A stretch of 64,000 nucleotides of DNA, from assembly GCF_036324505.1 (NCBI RefSeq), contig NC_086356.1:14307244-14371243 (forward strand). Reading direction: 5' to 3'. Each line of letters opens with the position of its first letter. Within the stretch, counting starts at the first letter, position 1. Below, one piece after another: positions 33,601 to 45,600 of this stretch. The position numbers were made by a program, and so were the translations under genes. The DNA is from Eleginops maclovinus (Eukaryota > Chordata > Actinopteri > Perciformes > Eleginopidae). The notes beneath the pieces were generated by a model. The model ran no database searches and was not told where the DNA came from. It saw nothing but the letters and a program-made list of their open reading frames with translations.

Positions 33601-36600
33601 TCTGTCCAGAGAATGAAACAAGGAGTGGACTTGACAAAGTACCTGTTGCTCTGCTCACTAATACCTCATAATATCACCTTTCAGCGCTGATGAGGGCTTC
33701 CGGGCAGATGCACACCTGCACTCCCCACAGCCAAAATTGATAGTTTGAGTCAGCGTGGCCTTTGGGAAAGCCCTTTGAACTCTCCAGACAGAGTTACAGA
33801 AACATGACTTCTGGTTCATTGTGGCACTACTTATATATTATGTCCTGAACCATGAGAAACAAAGAAAACCAGCAATAAAAGGAGACAGAAACATCTTGAG
33901 TCTGCCTGGATAGGAAGGTTGGTCAAAGCCAGAGAGAATAAAACAATGGGTAAAAATGTGTGACAGTTGGGTTTATAAATAAACATGTTCCTCATGATTT
34001 TCATTTAGCTGAAGCAATGTAAAAATGAACTCACTCTGGTGATGTGTCATAGAAGCATTTATCAAAATTTTCATTTGCTTGATTGCTTTGGGGGATTGAA
34101 GGGCCTGTCAGATGAGAACATTATTGTTGACATATAGCAGAGATACATCCATTACTCATCACCCTGCACGAGCCTCTCCCACCACTCCACATTCCTACTT
34201 AGTGACTGATGAGGTGGAATAAGAACGACAACCATTTTTGGTGCAAAAAATAGCAGAAGCATCTGTGTCGCTGTGTTATAAACTGCTGCATGTATCCGTC
34301 CCTCAGTTATTTTTAATGTGTGTTTCTGCACACAAATCTGTGTGACCAAGGCAGGCACCATAAAGCCTCCTGTTGACTCGCAGCATGATTATTCAGACAG
34401 TGAATAGACAGCATCCATCAGCTTCGGCAAGATAAGCGTGTTTTCATTTTGGCCATCGCAGCAGTCCTGTCTGTGTAGCCGCTCCACATACTCGTTGTTT
34501 TTTCTGACAAAGCTGGACAAAGCAGTGCTTGCCGGAGAGGGCTGCAGTGCAGGGGGAGTGCAGTTCAAAGACAAAGATTGGTGGTGATCTAAGTGGAGAG
34601 ACAGAGAAATGCTGACGATGATGTTGGCTCTTTGTGTGTTTGAGTGTACGCTGCTGAACTTTTGCTGATGTTGATGGTTCAGTTCTCTCATTTCCAAATG
34701 TCTGCTTTAATGCTTAAATAATGCTGTCAGAAATATGAAAGTTTTTTTTTAATATTAAGTCAATGTGTCAATTCCACATTGTAAAGGGTGAGATATCCCG
34801 CTAAAGCTTGGTTTAACGCATAAAGAAAAAGCAGTCCTGTGTTTTTAATTTGTTTTGTAGAAAAGTAATTACTACTAAAGTTGACAAATGATGTCATACC
34901 GAGTTTTCTTATTGCCACTTATTCTACCATCACAAGTCTCATTGAGTTACCACACTTCTATTAAATGATTTCCTCTGTAAAATCAGTGTAGTTCTCAATC
35001 TAATCTTTATTTAGCACAATTATCGGTATTATTAGTTGCTGCCCATTCAGGGAAGCATGAGAGTGAGTTTATGAATGAAAGAAATTACATTTTTCTACTT
35101 TGTATTTTCACTTTTAATGCCAGCTAATACCAATACGGCCAAGGGTGATCCATTTCTTGACACAACTAAAGTCAGACTAAACTATAAGAAAGTTGAGCAG
35201 ATTGCTTAGGATATCTAACAAATTGGAAAGCGTTCATGATAAAAAAAAAAAGCTGAGCTTATCATCCCAAAAGAAACTGTTTTAATCATTAAGTTCTCAA
35301 ACATATAAAACACCTCTCTTCGAGTCTTCTCTTTCCTCCAACACTTCTTGAAATCTCATCTCAAAGGATCCAACATTGTATTTCTTCTTCCTCCCATCTG
35401 TTTCTTCAGGTTTTTGCATGAGAACGCTTTTCCCAGGACGGATTTACAGGCGGGCGGGGAGCCATGACTTCAGGAGTGTGCTCTGTTATCTGCCTCAAGC
35501 AGCCAAGCAAAGTGAAATTTGACCCGGCTGAGAATTCTTTTTTGCTTGGCATGATTTTCCTTCCTCTGGAAAGGCTTTTTTAAAGCTACATATCAAGTAC
35601 GACCACACCTGGGTGGCATTTAAGCGGCGCATGGTGTAAAAGCTTATGTTATTATACAAGTAATTCTGGCTTAGAAGTTTAAATCATTTCAATCATGTAT
35701 AGCTTAATACTTACAAGTTATAAATGCACATGGGAATTTCTAAACTTTGCATCTTTTGTTCAAGTTGCATACTGTTTTCTTAGTTTATATGTAATGATGC
35801 AGAGTAGTAAAACATTTACTGTTAGAGATGCTCTCTGTACTCTGCTAATGAGATGTGTCCCTGTGGTTTGCAGGCGTCATCATTCTGGCTGACTGCCTTT
35901 CATTTTTGCAAATAGTTTGCAATCACATTACCACATTTGTTGAACATATTAACAACAAACCATCTATAAGGCTACAATACTTTGCAAGTGCAAAATGTTC
36001 CATAATCTCTGCTATACCTTGGCAGCGAGTGACGACTCAGATTGCTGCTTTTATATTTACTCATTCAACAGTCCTTGGAATATTGGAAAGGTGTTACTTT
36101 ACACATCATAACTGTGCACATGTCTTGGAAAGCACAACCGCATATTTGGTAAGGCAATTACTTTAAGCCTTTTGGGGCTCCAATAGGATGTCAGCTAAGA
36201 AACAGTTGGGATTGAAGACTACACGTTTACAATACAATAAATCTTGGGATGTGGAGTAAGGGTAAGTGAGTTTACCAGGCCTCTGTGGCTCTTCATTTCG
36301 GTTTGAGTAAAACAACCTAAGTGCATTAGCTTCTCACAATAACACATCCAAATCTCTGGCTGAACTGTCAACAGCTAAACTGCATTGTGGGTAATGTAGG
36401 TGCCAGATGTTGACAATGAAGCAGAATGTGTGGAATAAATAAGGTATGATATGTTTCTGCTTCTGATACATCAATAAAAAAAAACCAGTCCTGAACTTTT
36501 TGTTTCTTTTTCAAATACTACATGCAATTTTGGTACTAAAATGTACTTTTAAAGTAGTTATTAGTCCCACCAGATCACAGCATGTTCTTAATGAAAGAGA

Positions 36601-39600
36601 AACTGCAGTGTAGTGAAATGTTAATGGATGACATAGGCAGGAGGATCTTCATTAAGCTCCAAGAGATTAATGGTTATTGCCATTCTGTCAATACAGCATT
36701 GCAAATGCCCCTCTTTAAAAAGACAAACTGTGCCTTAAAAGACACATTTTATGAGAAATAATAAATCAGTTATGCACAGTTTGCAGATGGAAAAATAAAT
36801 AGAAAGCAATGTCACCTTAACGGCAGGAAAATCAGGAACACAAGCATCATAAACCGCTCATCTAAAATCACAGCTGCAATAAACATAAGCTGTGAAGCGT
36901 TACTTGTAAAACTCCCATCTGCTGAATTGATGAATGGACATATGCTGTCTCAATGAGAACAGAGAGTAAGTAAGAACATATTCAAGACAATTAAAGCTAC
37001 AGAGAAATCGTCCCAGCCTTTTCTTGTAATTGGAACTAAAAACAGTGGAGTCTTATAATATCACCGCCAATGAAATGAAACAACCGGAGGCAGGCGCGTT
37101 AGTATTCAGTACTGTAATGTAGACACACAGACCTGGGTTGGAGTTAAGATCCATGGGGTGCAGAAGAAGGCGTGCCCCCTGCTCAGCTGGAAGGTAAGGG
37201 AGCAAAAGCCACGCTGAGGCTGCTGACCGCCGACCCCCCCTTGCCACTTCTTCATCTGTTCTCGTTCGGTGCCACAGTAAGATTTATCTCCTTCTGTTTC
37301 TGCTATGCACACTACCACTTACTACTGTCTTTCCTTCTCAACCCCCCCTCCTCCTCCTGTCCACTCGCTTCCCTCCACCTCATATAACTCTTTCTCCTAA
37401 AACTTCATTTTGTGAAGTCAAAGGCAGGTCACTGTCACACACCCATCTGCAACACTTACAGGAAAGGTCAGGCTAAGGCTAGTCTGTCTGCATCTCAGGA
37501 ATCTTTCCTCTGCAAAGATCTGCTGAAAGAGCAGAGGAAGCACATTTCTAAAGTCACACACGATATAAGTGAAGGAGACGGCGGCCGAATGAAAACGAGT
37601 TAGACAGTGAGCCGAAGACAAGATGGTCTCTGAAGGAAGTGAGAGGGGTGGGGTGGGAGCTGCTGGAGGGAGGAGGGGGTGCATCGTAAATCAAGCAGCC
37701 CTCCCCAAAGTGGGGACCTGTAAATCTGGTGAAGGAAGAGTGGGCACTCGGCCAAATGAGTCATCCACAGCGCTCTATAAATACAGCCGCGCAGGGTCGA
37801 CGAGGCTGCAGCTACTGGTGGCCAAGCAGCCCTGACACACCGGGGTTTCTCCCTCCTGGAGGACGTCTCCTTATCGTTTTTCAATCACACCCGTCATTAT
37901 TTACTTCATCAAATGGCACGGAGCGCCCCTTTGAACCTGAGCTTTGAGCGTGATTACATTTTAAGAGCAACACTACCTGTTGGATCTAACTCTGAGGGGG
38001 GAAAAACGGGTTGTGGGACAAATCTAAATATTTATCCAGACAGAAATCAGTTTACATACCACTGGTCTGAACTTTCAAGTCAATCGTCCCCACCAGACAA
38101 ACACACAGCAGTAGCCAGGCAGAAAGTTCACTGGAAGCTAATATGTGCCCACCTGATACATGTGGGAGCAGGGGTTGTGGACATGTCACATTGCTATGTG
38201 ACATGTCAAATACCGAACCCCTCAATAAGGCTGGTATGTCAGCATCTGTGCTTCCTGTCAGGTCCTTCTATCGGCCCAGAGACTCGGCCTGTTTGCATTT
38301 CCTCCTGAAGATCTCAGTCTCAATCACAGGGATAATAACGTAGGAAGAAGGCGGCCTGGAATTTTCAAACAGGAGATGAGAATGAGGCAGATATTTCTAC
38401 CATAAACATAAAGAGTGACGCCTATTGTTCTAGATGGGCTAGATTCCCCGCCCTCCCGCTTTTTGTCACGTACCTTTTCCAATCACCAGTTCAACAGCTC
38501 TTCACATGAGAGGGGTTGAGAAGCAACGGTCGTATGCACGGGTCAAATACACACGTGTAAAAATCTAAGGCTGTGTGCATTGCTTTCTCAATACCTTACA
38601 TCTGTTGCCGTTCACAGGTCAGATACAGAATGATTTACCAACACAAGCTGCTAGTTTATAATCCTTTTACTCTGTGACAGCTTTGAGAGTACATACTGTG
38701 CTACACAATTTAAAAACTTGTAGCAGGCAATATTACATGTCCACTCCTCCCACGCGTTATCCTCTGGTGTTGTTATTGCAGCTGCCTTTTTCCATTTAGT
38801 GGTTGATCAATCATGGCTTTATGAAAAATGGGCTTCATAACTCACTGTGCGGTTGCAACCATTATAGGAGCTCCTACTATATTTTGGCCCCATCACTAAA
38901 ATACATAAACTGCAAATGGTGTTGTTACAGAGACTTGTAAAAAGGACTGTAACCACTGAGCCGACTGCTGATGAAGATACTGACAACATGTCAAACCATC
39001 AATCATGTTCATGTGCTGTAATAAAGTTATAACTTCCCACTTACAAAACAAAGTGTCTCGTTTCCTGTCAGGTCCAATGCAGTCACAATGTGCAGAAGTA
39101 AGGGACAGCATGGTGCAATGTTAAAGGTGTATTTACCTTTGCACAGTTGAATAAGGAGAATTCGGTACATTGAACTGACATACCTTGAACCTCAAACACC
39201 ATTGTTTCCTCCTTCACGTGCATATGATAAATATGCATATCACAGCGGAAACGGGTGAATTACAACACTCCCTGTGTGTGACGTAACACACGATAGTCCA
39301 GCCCCAACATCTGCATACACCAGCTGCTGGAAACACTAACGCTAACATTTAGCACTCTGTAATGTTGCTCTCCAATCTCGACCAACTGGCTGTTCTTCAA
39401 ATTCATCGGTTCCCTCCTCCGATAAAGGCTCAAACATGTAAGGTTGGATGCCAAAAGCCTCCATGGTTCATCTCTCACAGTTTCGCGAACTTCACTTACT
39501 TCTTTGGGCTCTGAGGCAGCCATGTATTGCTCCTTGTAAACCAGCCAATCAGAGCAGAGCTCGTCATAATTATTTAAATGAGTCCCCAAATAAGGGAATT

Positions 39601-42600
39601 CAGCTTGGTTCATTCTAGGACCAAATCATAGAGTTATAAATGGGCCTGTAAAACCGCATCTGGACATTTTTTGGATCAACCAAAGTTATATACCTTCTTT
39701 GTAGACATCAGAGAACAATTTAAAATACCAGATAGATGCTTTCTATGGCACCTTTAAAGGAATATTTTTAATTCAATTTGATACAGAATATGTTAATCCC
39801 TTTATTCTAGCATCATGCCTGAGCATAACCCCCCCCAAAAAACTGCATTATTGAAGGTCCAAGTCCAAGTATTGTCTTTGAGAGATATAAACCATTACAC
39901 CCAACATCAGATTACTGTACGTGTCCTATAAACTTTGGATTTCTCCCTACAGTCAGTGAACTTTCACTCTCCAGACCTTCTGCCCTAATGAGCAGTCTGT
40001 GAGAATCCCACACAGAAGGGAGGCATCCTTGTCCGAGAGTCCGATGCCCCATTGAACAAACCTGATCATTATAAAGATCCCCTCTCAACGTTTAAAGGGC
40101 CTGAACAGCTTCCTGCAGCCCAGAATCCCACAGCACCTCCTGCAATGATACCTTGGCAAAACATGGTCAGTGACCTTTTACTAATCCACAAAGCCACATG
40201 TAGTCATAATTAACTCCAAACCTTTCAGCGATCTCTGAGAGGGTAAAAAAAGATGTTCCCTTTGCCTTGACAACCAACCAAGTCTGCATTGTTACTTTTA
40301 AATATATGTGACAGTCAGCCAGTTGCCTTTCCAGCGTCTTGTCACAGACTTTGACTTTGAGTTGTCTGCGTCCTGTTTAACAACACAACAGCCAACATTT
40401 TCTGCTTTCAGTATTGGCCAGTACAATCCAACTGCTCCTAAATTGTGTGTGACACTGAGTCTTTTCAATCATGGCACTCCAACATTATCCAGAAATATTT
40501 CATCTATGCTGCTTTTACATTAATGCATTTTCTATCCCTCAGCAACCTCCGCCAAGGAAAAGTTCTCAGACTAACATTTGCCTCCTTTCTCTGCAGAATA
40601 AAGGATGTGTCCGCTGGGTTTTCACTTTCCTACACTGCTTCTTTTACTTTCCAACTATTTCCCCAGTAGATTTCAAGCATTTCCCTGCCTCTGCAAAAGC
40701 ACACTACGCAACGTTCTGCCTTCACCCTCTGGGACACTGAGTAGTTTTCCAGAAATCGATAAGGAGCAAGTAAAAAACATGTACTTTGCCTTTTTTATCT
40801 TTTCCCCAACCTTATACAGTACTTCAGCATCAAGGCAGCAGCTTTGTTGGCAGAGAAAATCACCATAAACCAAACAAGAGAGCACAATTTAAATTCGGAC
40901 CTGGTGGGTAACAATACCTTGAACACAGATTGATTACTAAAGTAAAGTTGTAATGAAGCTCATTACCACCAATCCATGACTGTCTTTACAAAATGTATCC
41001 TCGCGGGATTATGACTATAAGTACAAATGTCATGGCAAATAATCTAATAGTTGTTGAGGAATTTCCCCATAAAAAAACTAGTACTGAGTGATACTGAATA
41101 AAAAGTTAGGGGATAACCAAAGTCTGTATGACTCATCCTCTGGGGACTATGAATGTCTGAAGGACTTCATGACAATCTGTTGAAAAGCTGATATAAATCA
41201 ATCGTGACCAAAATTGTGGACCCAACGAGGGATTGACATCGTCATCCATATAGGTAGCGGCTAACATTGCTAATACACACAATGTATGTTAACTGTAATG
41301 TCATCACAATGCCCAAAAAAGCCAGTTATCTTCAGTCGTGGGGGAATATAAAAACTGGCTGACATCATTCAACATGAAAATCCTCTTGGTTGACTACATG
41401 TATGTTCTCACTTAGTGCAGCTCCTTTGTAATGCCGAGTGCTTGGATCATAAATTCAGATATCAAGTGAAACTACAAAAAGGAATGTAAATCTCAGAGGC
41501 CCCATATGAGAGATGTCAACAGCAGCAGGAAGCCATTTGCTGATGTGTCACAGACAGCACCTTAATGACTTCTTACGCATGCTGGGAAAACACGTATACA
41601 AACATATGCTGAGGAAGAGAGAGCGGAAAGAGAAGTTCAGTGTTGACCTTTATGGAAATGTCATATCGCAAAGCGAATTCTTGAGAGGCAAAGGACACAC
41701 GCTCTGAACGGATAGAGAAGTGGGGGTCGCACAAATGAATATAATTCCTCACTTTATGCTGAAAATATTCTTGTCACTCATGCTGTTCCCGGCATCTTTG
41801 TTTTTCATCATATTAATATCCATAAATTCCACTGCTTTCCTCTAAACACATGCCTTGATACTGCCACTTCATTCCTCCTGGATTTATGATGCATTACAAG
41901 TTGTGTGGGCACTATACATCCAGCTGCTAATTGAATCAATATTTCAAAACATTGAGTCTGAAACACAGAGCTGCTTCTTGTTTATATACTCTGTCTCGTA
42001 TTCATTTGATCAAACTTGCACATTGATTAATTTATATTCTAGCTATGACAGTGAAGTGGGTGTAGGAGGTGGCGTCATTTGATTTATTATAGCTGAGTGG
42101 GGCTTTCTCCCTGTTCTCCTTGGAGTTTGATAGGTGGGCCTCCATATTTATGATTCTATTTTATGATGTGTTTTGTATTTATGGTCTTTGTTTTTTTATT
42201 TTAAGGCTATCAGGTCTATCCTCTAAGTTTTCCTGTTGATACTGACCTTGTATTAACACACATTGGTTTATATTGTATCCAACAACTGTCATGCTGCTGC
42301 TGTACTCTTTATTCATCTGTTTGGTTGGTGTTATCATATTGCACCTTATATCTTTTACCTTATTTAAACATCGTATTTGTTTTTTTTTCATATTGTTTTG
42401 TAACTCTCCACTATTTGTCCCACTGTATACTGTAGGTTAAATGAGTTTTTTTTAATATGAGCTGTAAGACATTAATCAGGTACTCTGAATCCCTGAATTC
42501 AGGGAATCTATCAAAGACTTTGATGAAATTGTATCAAGAGAATTATGGTGCCGAAATGATCTGCTCACTCACTGTCCTCCAGGATATAATGAAGTCACAT

Positions 42601-45600
42601 TGCCCTCTATAAAATAAAAAATAAAAAACATTAGCAAGGGCAGAACTATGGGAGGATCTTGGTGGGGAATAAAGGAGGTATTCGCCATCAGATCTCATCA
42701 GTAAAACAGGTTGGATCACACATTTTATTAAAGCTAGATCAAACCCGGAGAGTAACTGAAGATATATATGTATATGCTATTATATACCACTAATAGCCTC
42801 TCGAAGAACACATTTTTGAAAGGTATGTATAATGTAATAAATAATGTATATATAAATGCACTTGCACTTCAGTGATCAATGTGCTGCTCTGGTTCTCTCC
42901 CTCCTATAGAGAAGTTATTTATTAAATAAACATAATTACAATTTAAAACCACACCAGTGTCCATTGAACCTTTGCCTATACAAATTGGTGCACACAAACA
43001 CACATACAGCCAATGCTGGCAGCAGAAGTTATCCATGACTAATGTGACATGGGGGCCTGTTTGAAAAATGCCTCCATACATCCTGACACTGATATGTGAG
43101 CACCACAGATTAATATGCTTTCTCAAATGTGATTAATCTCAAATTTCTTACTCTACCGGGGCTTCCCTAACCTTGAACACTGATGCTTATAGAGGGTCAT
43201 ACTCCCAGCTTGCTATATTTTTTTACCATCCACGAACAAGCAGAATAATTGTTTGGTTATTAAATCCCCCCTGCTGGCTTGGACCTATGTTTATCAATTC
43301 ACCCATCCATCTTCCTATCATCAACTATAGGTGCCTATAGTCGACATGCCAGCTTATAAGCAACCTCCTCATAATGAAAATAAGGGTCTGTAGTCTTCTA
43401 ATAGCATGTCTGTCTTCACCCTGCAATCATCATTCAGTCATAACTTTGTAATTAGAAGCTGGCTATATATTTAGCATGTTGTCCTGGGGGAGCCGTTCAT
43501 AGTGTGATCATATAATATCCTTAACAGGATGAATAACAATAAGAAAGGTCTCTAAACACGTTCAAACATCCCTTCAGTGGATATTTGAGCCTGATTTACT
43601 CACACTGCCTTGCCTGAAGACTCATTTTTACATAGTGATTATCCTAACTGAATCACACAGGTCACACTGTATAAAAATAAGACATTTACCTCAGTGACAT
43701 ATGACACTCATAAGTAACTGCAGGCCGTTCAAAGGTGATTACCTATGGCTTCCCATCAGGCATGCAGGTCATAATCAGTACGGGACATTAAGAATAGATG
43801 CTCTTAAAAAAAAATCCAGAATAACATTTGTTTTAATGGCAAAAAGATCACAAATACAGGCAGCAAAATTTGATAAAATGTAAGTAAAAGGAGGTCAAAC
43901 TTAAAAATCGGACAAAAAAGTTCCCTTTTAACCAAAGCTCTTGAATGCTTCTCACAGTCCTCATCACCCCATGTGTGAAAATATATGGAAATCCAAGTTT
44001 TGATACTTTTGTAATCAAAGCAACTAAGATCACAATTGAGAGTACAAAATAATAGCATTTTCCCTCGTCATTGCAATGACTCAGACAACCACATGAGGGC
44101 AGTATCACCTTTATTAAGCAAGAACTCTGAGCGTTCCTTCATCCTCACTTCACCTCATCACGATGTCAACTCAAAACGAGGAAATGCCCAGACATTACTT
44201 TACACAACAAGCTGAAGCTAAAGATAATCTTTGATGCTGGTGGAAGAGGACACCTCTTCAGGTATGCATAAAGACTCTGAGCCCTGTTAACAGCATTCAG
44301 GCTTGAGGCTGTCCACCTGCTCATGGCAGGTTGATCCCAAGGTCCTCTCATGAATGAATGGAGGTTGGCCTCTGGGGATACGTGGAGAAATATTCCCATC
44401 ATTCAGCAGGGGTGACTTGCTGTGGCCTGACCACTCTAACCAGAATACAGAGAGAATTCGAGAGAGGGAGAAAAATACCGAGCCTGAGGCCACAAAAAAA
44501 GAGTGACATACTGAACAAGCCTTGTGTTTATCAGAGCTTGGGGATAGAGCTGCATTTCCATCGAAAACCCAGCGGGGAGTGTTTCCTGTGTTGATTCTTG
44601 TTTTATGGGAGTGGGATGATTAATCACAGTTGGACCACGGGGATTAACATTTAGCTTCAGGTATTTATGAAGCTTTGACTGATTAACAAAGAGTCTTTGC
44701 CATTGTGTCTTAATGCAGCGTTTGCTAGAGGCAGGCTCTGCTTGCTCACTGTTTTGGATTTGCACAACCCAGATCCCTAGTGCTAGGAGCTATGTTACAT
44801 CACCTAGCTGTATTCAGATCATACCTGGCCATTCTTGGGAGGATTAACAAAGATCAGATAAAGCTGCACGATGATCCTGAGCAGCAGGATGTCCCGATAT
44901 GTGTTGCAGATAAATGGATTGAGAGGAATCCAGCTTTTATTCTGTCAGCACCACCTGCAAGATACTCTTAAGAAGCTCCTTTTTCTACGATCGCAAGAGG
45001 AAGTACGAACATTTTGAAAAGTTTGCAGTTGCATTCAAATATAGCCTGGTAGAAAATGTACTCAGCCATAACGTAATCCTCGAGCAAAGCATATACATAT
45101 CCTGCATAGATTTAAATAATGCCATGAACAGACATTTTTTAGCTGTATCAACACACACTTGTTGTGATTCTTCTCTTTAGCTCAGTCCCATTTGTGCTTG
45201 CACATGTTGGAACGTGTCGCTGTGATGGAAGAACATCACGGTGCTAAACCTAAGTGTGGGCGAACAAAACAAAAGCCTCATTGCGTCTGTACCTGTGTGT
45301 CTCTGTCAGTAATAAAATAAAGACAAAGCCATGTTTCCAGTCTAAATATTGTTAGCCATGTGGTGAATGGGCTACAAATGCCCCCTCTCATCCAGAGTCT
45401 GCAGGTTTTACGCACATCATCCAGATGTGAAAAAGACAAAGACAAGACAGAAGGACAGAAAAAGCATCGACACAAGCAAAAACAAAGTAGCAGAAATGCT
45501 TTCAAGGCTCATAATAACTCAGAAAAACTTTTGAGAAAAGCTAAAAAATAGTGAGTTAATCTGAGAGCATAATCTCACACACAGATGTCCTGATGCTGTT

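Noticed and set aside
39260..39613. 117-codon - strand ORF as a gene
   Set aside because: Lies wholly inside a TTAA-bounded MITE and matches no protein family I know.
44436..44765. 109-codon - strand ORF on the arhgap24 strand
   Set aside because: No phase-compatible acceptor/donor pair and no conserved motif; treated as chance.
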